Assembly: GCA_945885475.1 (NCBI GenBank)
Contig: CAMCYR010000021.1
Span: 1-55,589, forward strand
DNA: 55,589 nt
From: Chitinophaga pinensis
Lineage (GTDB): Bacteria; Bacteroidota; Bacteroidia; 2-12-FULL-35-15
Direction: 5' to 3'
In this document: piece after piece, positions 35,404 through 44,472 of the stretch
How the letters are laid out: each line of letters opens with the position of its first letter
How positions within the stretch are numbered: the first letter of the stretch is position 1
Translations under genes and position numbers: made by a program
The notes under the pieces: model-generated
What the model was told of the DNA's origin: nothing
Databases searched by the model: none
What the model saw: the letters and a program-made list of their open reading frames with translations, nothing else

Positions 35404-37488
35404 TTAATGGATAACTACTATTTTTTCGGTTTGGAACTTTGGGGTTGAATTATATACTTTACATATGTATATACCGTTAGATAAATCTGTAACATTTATG
35501 CTTGTTTGATTGGCATTCACATTCATTTTCATTATTAGTTTACCATTTATATCAAACAATTCGATCTGTTTTATTAGTTCTTTAGTATTCGAAAAAATAG
35601 TTAAATTATCGATTGCTGGATTAGGGAAAAAACTAAAATTCGCAGGACGCATTTCTATTTCTTCCACCGAAGTAAAATCGCAGTTAAATGTATTGCCAGG
35701 TATATTTAAATCTAACCATGCAATACGTAAATCAATCCAGTCTTTGAATTTTGTAATTTGTCCTGCAAAAGTTGTTGGATCGGGTTCCATTTCAGGTGTT
35801 CCGGTACTCACACCTAAATTCCCCCATCTTTGGAAATGACGATTTTGAGCAGCATTTAAATAGATAGAAATAGAATCGATATAATTATTAAGAGAGCTGC
35901 TACTTAAAATAGTAGTTCTAAAATATTCCCAACGACAACGCAGTGTATTTTGAAATGCAGTATCTTGCATAAGTCGAACATACCAACCTGGTGAGTTTAC
36001 ATCTGGGCCGCAATCATTTATATGATGTGCCCATCCCGATCCATCTGTTGCTGAAAAAATGGAGCATTCATTTATGTTTTTCCATGCCCAATCAAAATCC
36101 CAAACAGGTCCAGCTTTAAGTTTAGAAACTGCTGTAGCTGTATTATTATCTTTATGAAAATAGCTACTTTTTTTAAAGCCGTCATTATTTCTAGCCAATT
36201 CATTCACAATAAGATAATCAATAAATGATTTAGTGCCGATGTATTTTTTGTATCCATTTAGTGTATCCGCGAAATTTGCTCCATATAAAGCGGTCTCAAA
36301 ATCATTAATATATGTTTGAATGTACGTTTTTTGCTGAGGGGTAATTGAAGTTGGCTTCGGATAGTCATAAACTAAATTTACATCAAATGTTGGATGATCT
36401 ATCGGATGGTAATTTAGTAACCAACTATTACTTGCGTCCCAATAGTCGTTTTTAATAATATAACCACCTGTTACATTTATACCTGTATTTTCAGTAGAGT
36501 CTAATTTTGCAATGTCAACTCTATTGCTATCTCTCTTAATAGATTCCATCAATAAATAGATCCCTTGATAGCTCCCGTTCAGAACAACTTCACAGAATTG
36601 GCTTCTCGCGCCATAATGCCCCATTTCACTAAAAAGTTTATAGGGTAATGTGTTACGCATAAATGCTTTATCATTATAATTTGCAATCAGGCACCAATCA
36701 TGTTCCTCTGGCATATTAAGCAAAGAAACATTTAATTCAGCATTTAATGCATCACGTGTTTCAATGGCATAAGGTTTTTGAGGCAAAGAAGCAGAATATG
36801 CGCCACGTATTTCAATACCAATATTCCCATTATAATTATTGGCAGAGTCATTAATACTATTCATTACCCCAACACCATTATAAATGATTCCCATTGTTGC
36901 ATTTATTTTAGGTTCATCAGGGATTGCAACTCCACCGGTATTAATAATAACGATTGGTAAATTACTACTTGTGAAATTAATATATCCAGCTGGTGTATTA
37001 CTAAACTTGATACGCCAGGAAATTACATTTCCCACTGCACCCACGGTTTGATCTCGAATCATTAAATTCCAAGTGCCATTTGGATTTTGGCCATTATTAA
37101 AGGATGCTAAAGCTTCAGTAGGTTTGAAAACACCTGTAAAAGGAGCCGTTCCGCTACTTATCGGTGTTGCAGCCGAATCGTGAAATACGGTGTTTGTATA
37201 GTTGTCTCCTGTTCCTCCGGCAAAAGATGTAATTACAAAAATTGAACCCGCTGGAGATTCTAATTTCATTCTAAGATCCGCGTCATTGGTATGCAATACA
37301 TTTATAGTAATTGATTCTATTCCAAATGTGCTTGTATTTATAGCTGTTGCTAAACCACTAACAGGTATGGGATAGTAGTTGTATGCATTGTCGTCTGTGA
37401 TAGTCCCTCCAGTAGTATTTATAAAGGTTTGTGCATTTATTGTAATGAATAGGATCGAAAAAATGAGGGTAAGTAGTTTTGTTTTCAT
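35404..37488 (-). CDS. CotH-type secreted kinase-like protein with P-domain and T9SS sorting tail, paralogue
   Basis: The 694-residue protein has the same layout as its neighbour: a signal peptide (MKTKLLTLIFSILFITINAQ), a P-domain (about 20-165), a CotH domain and a C-terminal T9SS sorting domain (about 612-694, with NPAIDNLTIFSN and NGIYICKVY). In the N-terminal 200 residues the two proteins differ at only a small fraction of positions; after the MGIIYNGVGV block they diverge markedly. The metal-loop here reads AGPVWDFDWAWKN. It is the first of the two genes; the intergenic region upstream (37489-37805) holds an inverted repeat at 37599-37638 but no TAnnTTTG on the minus strand. Confidence 0.9.
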   Translation of the reverse strand: MKTKLLTLIFSILFITINAQTFINTTGGTITDDNAYNYYPIPVSGLATAINTSTFGIESITINVLHTNDADLRMKLESPAGSIFVITSFAGGTGDNYTNTVFHDSAATPISSGTAPFTGVFKPTEALASFNNGQNPNGTWNLMIRDQTVGAVGNVISWRIKFSNTPAGYINFTSSNLPIVIINTGGVAIPDEPKINATMGIIYNGVGVMNSINDSANNYNGNIGIEIRGAYSASLPQKPYAIETRDALNAELNVSLLNMPEEHDWCLIANYNDKAFMRNTLPYKLFSEMGHYGARSQFCEVVLNGSYQGIYLLMESIKRDSNRVDIAKLDSTENTGINVTGGYIIKNDYWDASNSWLLNYHPIDHPTFDVNLVYDYPKPTSITPQQKTYIQTYINDFETALYGANFADTLNGYKKYIGTKSFIDYLIVNELARNNDGFKKSSYFHKDNNTATAVSKLKAGPVWDFDWAWKNINECSIFSATDGSGWAHHINDCGPDVNSPGWYVRLMQDTAFQNTLRCRWEYFRTTILSSSSLNNYIDSISIYLNAAQNRHFQRWGNLGVSTGTPEMEPDPTTFAGQITKFKDWIDLRIAWLDLNIPGNTFNCDFTSVEEIEMRPANFSFFPNPAIDNLTIFSNTKELIKQIELFDINGKLIMKMNVNANQTSINVTDLSNGIYICKVYNSTPKFQTEKIVVIH

Positions 37489-37805
37489 TGTTATTTTTAT
37501 ATGAACATTAGGTTAATTCTTTGCATCAATCATCTAAATTTACACCCAAAATGTACACAATTGATTATTAGTTCTTTATTTTTTCGAAAGATGCCACAGT
37601 ATTCCCAAATTGGGACACATGTTTCAGGCAGGGAATACAAAATCTTTAGATTTTATTTAAAAAATAAAGATTAAAGAACTTAATAAAGATTTCTGTTAGA
37701 ATTTATTGTTTTGTAAGTCAGTGCTTTAATTATAATATTTTGTTCTATTCATAACTATCGAAATAAAATGGATGTATTTCATTAATTTAGCAATAAATAA
37801 TTGAA
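37489..37805. other. Intergenic region between the CotH pair and recJ
   Basis: The 317-base gap lies between divergent genes. It holds an inverted repeat GTATTCCC/GGGAATAC (37599-37606 and 37631-37638) with a small palindrome CCCAAATTGGG inside its left half, and an AT-rich stretch with short complementary runs (about 37639-37680). A near-match to the -7 box (TAATTTAG, 37783-37790) precedes recJ. No open frame is seen. Confidence 0.5.
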
Positions 37806-39524
37806 ATGGAAAAAAGGTGGAGCATAAAGTCGGGTATTGATGCAGCAATTGTTAACCGGTTATCAGAAGAGTTGAATGTCGATCAGGTGTTGGCGAATTT
37901 ATTGGTGCAGCGTGATATTACCAGTTATGATGAAGCAAAGAAATTTTTCCGCCCTTCTTTAACGGATCTTCACGATCCTTTTTTGATGAAAGATATGGAT
38001 CTGGCAATTGCCCGTCTGGAGAAAGCAATTTTATCTAAAGAAAAAATATTAGTCTTCGGAGATTATGATGTAGATGGCACAACGGCCGTTTCGCTCGTAT
38101 ATTCTTTTCTGAAAAGTTTACCCCATTCGGAAGGTCTTGTTGATTATTATATCCCTGATCGTTATGTCGAAGGTTATGGCATTTCTTTTCTTGGTATTGA
38201 TTTCGCAAAAGAAAACAACTTCTCTTTAATTATTGCGTTGGATTGCGGGATCAAGGCAATTGATAAGGTGGATTACGCAAATGAGCGCAACATCGATTTT
38301 ATTATTTGTGATCACCACCGTCCTGGTGATACTCTTCCCAAAGCTATTGCTATTCTTGATCCTAAACGCAGCGATTGTAATTATCCATTTGATGAATTGT
38401 GTGGTTGTGGTGTTGGATTTAAATTGGTACAGGCCTATGCTCAAAAAAATAATATTCCCTTTGAATCACTTTTTCAATATTTGGATCTGACCGCTATTTC
38501 AATCGCTTCAGATTTAGTTCCTATCGTTGATGAAAATCGCGCTTTGTGTTATTTCGGATTACAACAAATAAATAAAGAACCCCGCAAAGGAATCAAAGCA
38601 ATATTAGATCTTGCAAATATCAAAAAGGAGGTAACGATGAATGAATTGGTATTCACCGTTGGCCCGCGCATCAATGCTGCAGGAAGAATTGAAACTGGAA
38701 GAAATGCTGTCGCTCTTTTGGTTTCTGAAAATCATGCCGACGCAAAAACATCCGGAATAAATATTAATACTTCCAATACTGAGCGCAGAGTTTTAGATGT
38801 AAGTATTACGCAGCATGCATTAAGCATGATCGATGAAAATAAGGAACTGATCAATCGTAAATCGACCGTATTGTTCCATGCAGAGTGGCACAAAGGCGTT
38901 ATCGGAATTGTTGCATCACGCTTAATAGAAAAATATTATCGCCCTACCATTGTTCTTACGGAATCGAATGGAATGGCTACAGGCTCTGCACGTTCGGTAA
39001 AAGATTTTGATGTATACGATGCCATTGAAGCATGCTCCGATTTGTTGGAACAATTTGGCGGACATAAATATGCGGCCGGCTTGTCGATGAAATTAGAAAA
39101 CCTAGCTGCCTTCCAACAAAAATTTGAAGAAGTAGTTTCTGCAACAATTAAAGATCATATGCTGGTTCCAGAAATTTCCATTGATGCTGAATTGAAATTA
39201 TCCGACATCACTCCAAAATTCTTCCGCATTTTAAAACAGTTTGAACCTTTTGGACCTGGCAACATGTCGCCAGTATTCATGAGTAAAAATCTTATCGACA
39301 AAGGTTATGTCCGTATTGTAGGAAACAATCATTTGAAAATGGACATTCAAGCAGAAGACAAACCAAAAGAAACATTTTCAGCTATTGGTTTTTCACAAGC
39401 ACAACATTTTGATGAAGTGTTGCGCAAAAAAACGTTTAGCGCATGTTATGCGATTGAAGAAAATGAGTACAACGGTAAAGTGTCTTTGCAGATGAATGTT
39501 AAGGATATGAAGATGGACGCTTGA
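37806..39524 (+). CDS. recJ: Single-strand DNA-specific exonuclease RecJ
   Basis: RecJ degrades single-stranded DNA 5' to 3' during recombination and repair. The 572-residue protein has the DHH phosphoesterase motifs: DYDVDGTTA (86-94), the DCG block (about 146-148), CDHHRPGD (168-175) and the DHHA1 domain with the GRIETGRNAV and GGHKYAAGLS blocks (about 295 and 420). A C-terminal OB-fold region closes the protein. Length is normal. It is followed by a toxin-antitoxin pair with its own promoter. Confidence 0.96.
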   Translation: MEKRWSIKSGIDAAIVNRLSEELNVDQVLANLLVQRDITSYDEAKKFFRPSLTDLHDPFLMKDMDLAIARLEKAILSKEKILVFGDYDVDGTTAVSLVYSFLKSLPHSEGLVDYYIPDRYVEGYGISFLGIDFAKENNFSLIIALDCGIKAIDKVDYANERNIDFIICDHHRPGDTLPKAIAILDPKRSDCNYPFDELCGCGVGFKLVQAYAQKNNIPFESLFQYLDLTAISIASDLVPIVDENRALCYFGLQQINKEPRKGIKAILDLANIKKEVTMNELVFTVGPRINAAGRIETGRNAVALLVSENHADAKTSGININTSNTERRVLDVSITQHALSMIDENKELINRKSTVLFHAEWHKGVIGIVASRLIEKYYRPTIVLTESNGMATGSARSVKDFDVYDAIEACSDLLEQFGGHKYAAGLSMKLENLAAFQQKFEEVVSATIKDHMLVPEISIDAELKLSDITPKFFRILKQFEPFGPGNMSPVFMSKNLIDKGYVRIVGNNHLKMDIQAEDKPKETFSAIGFSQAQHFDEVLRKKTFSACYAIEENEYNGKVSLQMNVKDMKMDA

Positions 39525-39577
39525 CTTGTCCCCAGCAACCACTCTATATAATTACCCCGAAAATTCTGTTATTTAAA

Positions 39578-39609
39578 TTTGGTAATTGTTACCTAATTAG
39601 CTAACTTTG
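39578..39609 (+). promoter_or_regulatory. Promoter and operator of the toxin-antitoxin pair
   Basis: TTTG at 39578-39581 and a perfect -7 box TAACTTTG at 39602-39609 are 20 bases apart, the usual spacing. Between them lie nested palindromes: GGTAA-TTG-TTACC (39581-39593), CTAATTAG (39593-39600) and TTAGCTAA (39597-39604). They are placed where a bound HTH antitoxin would block transcription. The -7 box ends one base before the first ATG at 39611. Confidence 0.7.
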
Positions 39610-39610
39610 T

Positions 39611-39970
39611 ATGGTAGAAGAAAAAACAATCAGAAAGATATTTTATTACAAGCATTATTACCTGGAATTTTATGAGAAGCTAAAACCAGAAGTAAAAAAG
39701 AAGTTTAATTGGACTTTAAAGTTAATTGCCGTTCTCGATAGAATTCCAGTTAAATATTTTAAACACGTGGAAGGTTCAACAGGAATTTATGAAATTCGTG
39801 TTGAAGTGGGTTCAGATATTTATAGAGCATTTAGTTTTTTCGACAAAGACCAACTTGTAATTGTAATGAATGGTTTTCAAAAGAAAACTCAGAAAACACC
39901 AAAGAACGAAATAGAATTAGCAGAGAAACTCAAAAAAGAATACTTCAATGAAAAAGAAAATCGCAAATAA
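39611..39970 (+). CDS. RelE/HigB-type toxin
   Basis: The 119-residue protein resembles the phage-derived Gp49-like/HigB branch of the RelE superfamily: FYEKLKPEVKKKFNWTLKLIAVLDRIPVKYFKHVEGSTGIYEIRVEVGSDIYRAFSFFDKDQ. It has the GIYEIRV strand and basic residues expected of an mRNA-cleaving toxin. The toxin gene comes first, as in higBA. It overlaps the antitoxin gene by 23 bases. The ATG at 39611 lies one base after the -7 box, so the message may be leaderless or translation may start further in; no other in-frame ATG occurs before codon 97. Confidence 0.88.
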   Translation: MVEEKTIRKIFYYKHYYLEFYEKLKPEVKKKFNWTLKLIAVLDRIPVKYFKHVEGSTGIYEIRVEVGSDIYRAFSFFDKDQLVIVMNGFQKKTQKTPKNEIELAEKLKKEYFNEKENRK

Positions 39971-40259
39971 AAATTTAACATCATTCGATAACCATTTGGA
40001 TAAAGAATATGGAAAACGAGGAACAAAAAAAAGAGAAAAATTTGAAGAAGGATTTGAAGCTTTCAAACTGGGTGTGATGTTACAAGAACTTCGTAAAGAC
40101 CAAGGAATGACTCAATCACAACTCGCAGAGAAATGTGGAACGACTAAAACATATATTTCACGAATTGAAAATGACGCTTCTGATATTAGACTTTCCACGC
40201 TTATGAGAATTATTCGTGAGGGACTTGGAGGTCATTTGAAAATTAGCTTTGGAATTTAG
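39948..40259 (+). CDS. HigA-type antitoxin (XRE helix-turn-helix)
   Basis: The 103-residue protein has a Lys-rich N-terminal half and a C-terminal XRE-type helix-turn-helix with MTQSQLAEKCGTTKTYISRIE (about 64-83), followed by a SDIRLSTLMRII helix. It would neutralise the toxin and bind the palindromes upstream of the operon. It starts inside the toxin gene (23-base overlap), so it is translationally coupled. The HTH signature and adjacency are clear; pairing is inferred from gene order. Confidence 0.88.
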   Translation: MKKKIANKNLTSFDNHLDKEYGKRGTKKREKFEEGFEAFKLGVMLQELRKDQGMTQSQLAEKCGTTKTYISRIENDASDIRLSTLMRIIREGLGGHLKISFGI

Positions 40260-40314
40260 AAGCGCTATGGTTGTTGTTTTGCATCTACCTATCATGATAA
40301 ACAGTCGGGGTTAA

Positions 40315-40701
40315 TTATTGAATTATAATTTTTCCTTGTTGAATAATGGTTATTTCATTTGTTATTCTGTAAAAATACAATCCTTTTGATTTCCTACTAA
40401 TATTAACATTTTCGATATTATTATTCGATACAGCTTGATAAATTAATTGTCCATTAATATTAAAAATTTCTATTTTATCTGATTTTCCTAAGCCACTAAA
40501 ATTAAATTCTCCAGAGGATGGATTAGGATAAGCTAAAATTTGCGAAAAATTTAATGGGTCTTCTATTCCAACAGCAGAGCAAAGCGTAGAAGTTGTTTCT
40601 ATTACAACAGTTGTTATTGTTGAAGGATTAATTTGAACACCACTAGACGACACTGAGGTGGTTAAAGAGTTTACGTTTAGTGCGACTGTATTATCGCAAC
40701 A
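40315..40701 (-). pseudogene. Remnant of a T9SS-sorted secreted protein
   Basis: The frame is open from 40701 (next to a TAA at 40702-40704) down to its stop, about 128 residues. It ends in a T9SS sorting domain: ILAYPNPSSGEFNFSGLG, KIEIFNINGQLIYQA, and SKGLYFYRITNE. Upstream residues (CCDNTVALNVNSL and TTVVIETTSTLCSAVGIEDPL) look like the end of a larger repeat protein. No ATG opens the frame; a GTG at 40653 gives 112 residues with no signal peptide. A sorting tail without a cargo or signal peptide suggests a truncated gene. Confidence 0.65.
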
Positions 40702-40733
40702 TTATTGTATTAATAGATTTTTAAAAGCGTAAT

Positions 40734-40777
40734 AAAATCCGTTTTAATCCTTTGAGTCAGCGTCACCCGCATCCTAC
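40734..40777. repeat. AATCCGTTTTA...GTCACCCGC repeat downstream of dnaG
   Basis: The sequence AATCCGTTTTAATCC followed by GTCAGCGTCACCCGCATCC matches, in the same orientation, a copy at 42995-43017 (AATCCGTTTTATCAGTGTC then ATCCGCGTTCC). A weaker copy lies near 42840-42885. The family seems dispersed. Confidence 0.6.
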
Positions 40778-42771
40778 TTCACCACAATCCTGCCCAACAT
40801 ACTATTAAAAGCTTTTTTCGCTTCCAATAAAGATTGTTGTGTTTGCATCAAAGTCATCATTTCTTCTTCAGGTGGATTTTCTTTTAAACGTTTTTGAATG
40901 TCGTAAATCATCATTTCTATTTTACGGCTTTTTAATGCATATATAGCATTATCAACAGAACGCTTTAAAACAGTTTTCTCTTCTGTTGGATAAATGCCGT
41001 GCTGTTCCCAGTTGGCTAGGGTGTACGGACTGCTTATCAAATCAATGGTTAAAGAACAGATGGCAGAATTTTCGTGACCAATAAAATAATTTGTATCAGG
41101 AACAGCATCTTTTTCTAAGTGCTGAACGAATTCAGAAAAAATAGAATTATATACTAAATTTTCTAAAACAATATTATCGCTTTGTAGTTCGTGCGTTAAT
41201 AAATACGCAACAGAAACTTCTATTTCAATATCTTCTCCTTCTTCATTCTGGCTTTCTACTTTAACCATACTCGCTCCAAAATTAATTAGCAAGCGAATAA
41301 TATCTCTTTCCTGGTGTTCAGCATCAGCAATGGTATGTTCTTTCTTTTCAGGAAGTATTGGTTCATTTTCAGGAGAAACTTGGTTTTGCTGCTGCGGGTT
41401 ATTTCGTTTGTCGTTAAAATTTTTGCTTCTGATTTTATTTAATTCACTCAACAAAATTTGCTCATCCACTTCCATGATGCGGCTGCACTCTTTCACATAA
41501 ACAGAGCGGTAAATGGCATCAGGAATAAGCGCAATACTTTGTACTATTTTCTTGATAGCCTCTGCTTTTTTCAAAGGATCGTTGTTTGTACCTTTGGTTA
41601 AGATGTTGGCTTTGTAAGAAATAAAATTCTGAGCATTGTTAACGATGAAATCTTTTAAGTCTTGTGTGCTTACTTTTTTAGAATAAGAATCCGGGTCATC
41701 ACCATCAGGAAAAAGAAGAACTTTTACATTCATTCCTTCTTCCAACAAAAGATCAATTCCTTTTAATGCTGCATTTATTCCGGCTTGGTCACCATCGTAA
41801 GAAATAATAATATCGTTTGTGAAACGTTGGATTAATTTTATTTGTCCTGCGGTTAAAGCTGTTCCGCTACTTGCCACCACATTCTCAACACCCGCTTGGT
41901 GCATGGCAATCACATCCATATACCCTTCCACAAGGAAGCAGAATTTTTCTTTTACAATTGCATTCTTCGAATGATATAATCCGTATAAAACATCACTCTT
42001 ATGATAAATTTCTGTCTCGGGAGAGTTAACGTATTTCGAAGTTTTTATATCTGTGCGTAAAGTTCTTCCACCAAATGCAATTACTCTTCCGCTTTGGTTG
42101 TGAATCGGAAACATCACTCGCCCCCAAAAACGATCTGCATGTTTTGTGTCAGCAGCTTTAATAATTTCACCCGTCTCCGCATTTACTTCCGCTTCATTCT
42201 TGTACTCAATGGTTAAACCTGATTTAACAAGGTATTCCATTTTGTAACCTGTCGCAACGGCAATTTCTGTAAATGCATTTCGTTGGTTGATGCTATAACC
42301 CAATTGAAATTTTTGGATGATATCTTCTCTCAAGCCGCGTTCTTTAAAATATCCTAGACCGATGGATTTTCCTTCATCGGTATTGTATAAATTTTCAGAA
42401 AAATGTTTTTGAGCATAAGAAGAAACAACCAATAAACTTTCTCTGTCGTTGTTATGTTGAATTTGTTCAGGCGTTTGTTCCTCTTCAACAATTTCAATGT
42501 TGTATTTTTTTGCGAGGTAACGTAAAGCATCTGGATACGTTAACTTATCATGCTCCATGATAAAGTTGATTGCATGTCCACCTTTTCCACAACCAAAACA
42601 TTTGTAAATACCTTTAGCAGGAGAAACATAAAAAGAAGGAGTTTTCTCATTGTGAAAGGGACAGCAGCCAATTAAATTAGCTCCGCGTTTTTTTAGCGAA
42701 ACATAATCAGCAACTACCTCCTCAACACGGGCAGCTTCAAATATTTTATCTATGTCTTCTTTGTGTATCAT
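40774..42771 (-). CDS. dnaG: DNA primase
   Basis: DnaG makes the RNA primers for replication. The 665-residue protein has the N-terminal zinc-binding domain with Cys37, His40, Cys58 and Cys61 (CPFHNEKTPSF and KCFGCGKGG). The TOPRIM domain has FLVEGYMDVIAM (about 278-289) and SYDGDQAG (about 324-331). The C-terminal helical part (about 430-665), which usually contacts the DnaB helicase, is rather long and variable. It is flanked by dispersed repeats on both sides (40734-40777 and 42836-43017). No TAnnTTTG box was found upstream. Confidence 0.96.
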   Translation of the reverse strand: MIHKEDIDKIFEAARVEEVVADYVSLKKRGANLIGCCPFHNEKTPSFYVSPAKGIYKCFGCGKGGHAINFIMEHDKLTYPDALRYLAKKYNIEIVEEEQTPEQIQHNNDRESLLVVSSYAQKHFSENLYNTDEGKSIGLGYFKERGLREDIIQKFQLGYSINQRNAFTEIAVATGYKMEYLVKSGLTIEYKNEAEVNAETGEIIKAADTKHADRFWGRVMFPIHNQSGRVIAFGGRTLRTDIKTSKYVNSPETEIYHKSDVLYGLYHSKNAIVKEKFCFLVEGYMDVIAMHQAGVENVVASSGTALTAGQIKLIQRFTNDIIISYDGDQAGINAALKGIDLLLEEGMNVKVLLFPDGDDPDSYSKKVSTQDLKDFIVNNAQNFISYKANILTKGTNNDPLKKAEAIKKIVQSIALIPDAIYRSVYVKECSRIMEVDEQILLSELNKIRSKNFNDKRNNPQQQNQVSPENEPILPEKKEHTIADAEHQERDIIRLLINFGASMVKVESQNEEGEDIEIEVSVAYLLTHELQSDNIVLENLVYNSIFSEFVQHLEKDAVPDTNYFIGHENSAICSLTIDLISSPYTLANWEQHGIYPTEEKTVLKRSVDNAIYALKSRKIEMMIYDIQKRLKENPPEEEMMTLMQTQQSLLEAKKAFNSMLGRIVVK

Positions 42772-43062
42772 TTCTCGTACTATCCAATCATTGCCAAAGG
42801 CAATAAAAATCCATTTTTTTAATTATCAAAATAGAAATCCATTTTAATCATGAAGATCATGATAATCTGCGTTCCATTTCCGATAATCTAATCGCAATCA
42901 AATGCTATTCAAGCAAAGAGATTTTCCTCTTTTCCATTCGACTACGCTCAGGGTTACGGTTAGAAATAACAGAAAAATCGGTGTAAATCCGTTTTATCAG
43001 TGTCATCCGCGTTCCATCAATCGGATTGCTAATTTACGAAAAAAATGATTAAGAAATAGGGC
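42772..43062. other. Repeat-rich gap between dnaG and the transglycosylase gene
   Basis: These 291 bases hold no gene. They contain two copies of the AATCCGTTTTA/GTCATCCGCGTTCC repeat (about 42836-42890, degenerate, and 42995-43017) and, at 42944-42960, TTCGACTACGCTCAGGG, a sequence related to the CTCGACTCCGCTCGAAC family. Confidence 0.6.
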
Positions 43063-44472
43063 TTATTTTTTGGCTGGTTTTGCCATTAATTTTGCCATAG
43101 CACGTTGACTATCTTCGTTATTGGGATTAATTTTTAATGATTTTTTGTAATTGCTAAGTGCCATATCTTTTTCCCCCATCAAACGATATGTTTCCCCCAA
43201 ACCGTGGTATACTGCCCAAGAATCAGGATGCTGTAATTCATTGTGTTTAAAAAGTTTATATGCTTCTTCCGTTTTACGGGCTTTTAACAGTTTAAAACCG
43301 ATATCGTTTATGTGGTCATCGTTATAAGGATATTTGAATGGAGTTAGTCCGCTTAATTCTATTTCTACTGTTTTTACTTTAGAAATAAAATAATCGAAAG
43401 GAATAACACCATCAATAAAATCGTGCTCGTAGGTTGTGATGCAATTTCCTAAATAAGCGCATGCATCATATGGGGCACATTTGCAACTAGCATAAGCATT
43501 GAACATTCTATCACCCTCAATTAAATAAACCGAATCTTTTTGTTGTGTGATCAGTTGATCGAAATTACAAAATGCAGCTAAAGCAAGTTGTGAATAATTT
43601 TGTGATGCATTTTTAAAGCCTCCATAAGTAGTTTGCCATACCGTTTGTATTAGCTGCATACCACCTTCGCATGGATTGATTTTTCGGATCACTCCAGCTA
43701 CATTTCCGGCTCCGGCATGGTAGGAATGCAATACCAACAGACGGAACCAAAGATCGGTTTCGTTGTAGCTTACATGCGCGCTATCCAGCATCGCTTTGGT
43801 ATAAGGGATACAGATCCTGCTCAATAAACGGGATGCTCCCAGTGCTGATTTTTCAATATTGGTGCGCTCGTCTATTGTTTTATTTACGATCAGTCCTTGG
43901 TTACGCGCAACGGCTTTCATTAATTGAAACGGCCCATTTGCACCTACCGTAGATTTAGTATTCATTTTCCCTGGACTCTCAATCAGCAATATAGCCTGAG
44001 CATACCAAGGGTCAACACCATTCTGCTTGAATACATCAATCGAACGATTGATGGTTGGCATTACTTTTTTAAATTCATAAAAATCTTTTTTTCCGGCAGT
44101 AACTAATATGCTGACACTGTCCGGAATATTATTGTTTTTCCGGATGTCATCCCTATAAATGCTTTTTTGTATATCGGTTAGTTTATTCCATTCCTTTGTT
44201 GAAACTTTGTCTAAAATTTGCCTACTGGTAGCAACACTTATAATCGCAGAGTCAGGCGACAAATTCATGATTTGCCGCCAGAATTTTGGCTGTGGCAAAT
44301 GTTGCCAGCCTTCAGCATACATGATTGAATCATTAATGAACTTCATTTTTGTAACATCGTTATAACCTACAATATATCTTTCAACCACAGGAACATTTTT
44401 AGTTCTGGTCTGCGCGATTCCTGTTATGATCAGGAAAAAGCATATACTTAAGCTAAGCGCTTTCAGTTTCAA
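43063..44472 (-). CDS. Exported lytic transglycosylase with SLT domain and C-terminal TPR
   Basis: The protein cleaves the glycan strands of peptidoglycan. The SLT core has LIESPGKMNTKSTVGANGPFQLM, with the catalytic Glu in ES, and HAGAGNVAG (about 253-261 from this start) for the AYNAG-type motif. The C-terminus has TPR-like helices (PDSWAVYHGLGETYRLMGEKDMALSNY, about 415-445). I suggest TTG at 44472, giving 469 residues and an ideal signal peptide (MKLKALSLSICFFLIITGIAQ); an in-frame ATG at 44571 would add 33 residues ahead of it that look non-native. A Cys-rich loop (SCKCAPYDACAYLGNC) is unusual. Confidence 0.85.
   Translation of the reverse strand: MKLKALSLSICFFLIITGIAQTRTKNVPVVERYIVGYNDVTKMKFINDSIMYAEGWQHLPQPKFWRQIMNLSPDSAIISVATSRQILDKVSTKEWNKLTDIQKSIYRDDIRKNNNIPDSVSILVTAGKKDFYEFKKVMPTINRSIDVFKQNGVDPWYAQAILLIESPGKMNTKSTVGANGPFQLMKAVARNQGLIVNKTIDERTNIEKSALGASRLLSRICIPYTKAMLDSAHVSYNETDLWFRLLVLHSYHAGAGNVAGVIRKINPCEGGMQLIQTVWQTTYGGFKNASQNYSQLALAAFCNFDQLITQQKDSVYLIEGDRMFNAYASCKCAPYDACAYLGNCITTYEHDFIDGVIPFDYFISKVKTVEIELSGLTPFKYPYNDDHINDIGFKLLKARKTEEAYKLFKHNELQHPDSWAVYHGLGETYRLMGEKDMALSNYKKSLKINPNNEDSQRAMAKLMAKPAKK

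Noticed and set aside
42772-43062. tRNA or other RNA gene in the dnaG upstream gap
   Set aside because: No cloverleaf or GTTCGAATC-type T-arm was found; the visible structure is dispersed repeats.
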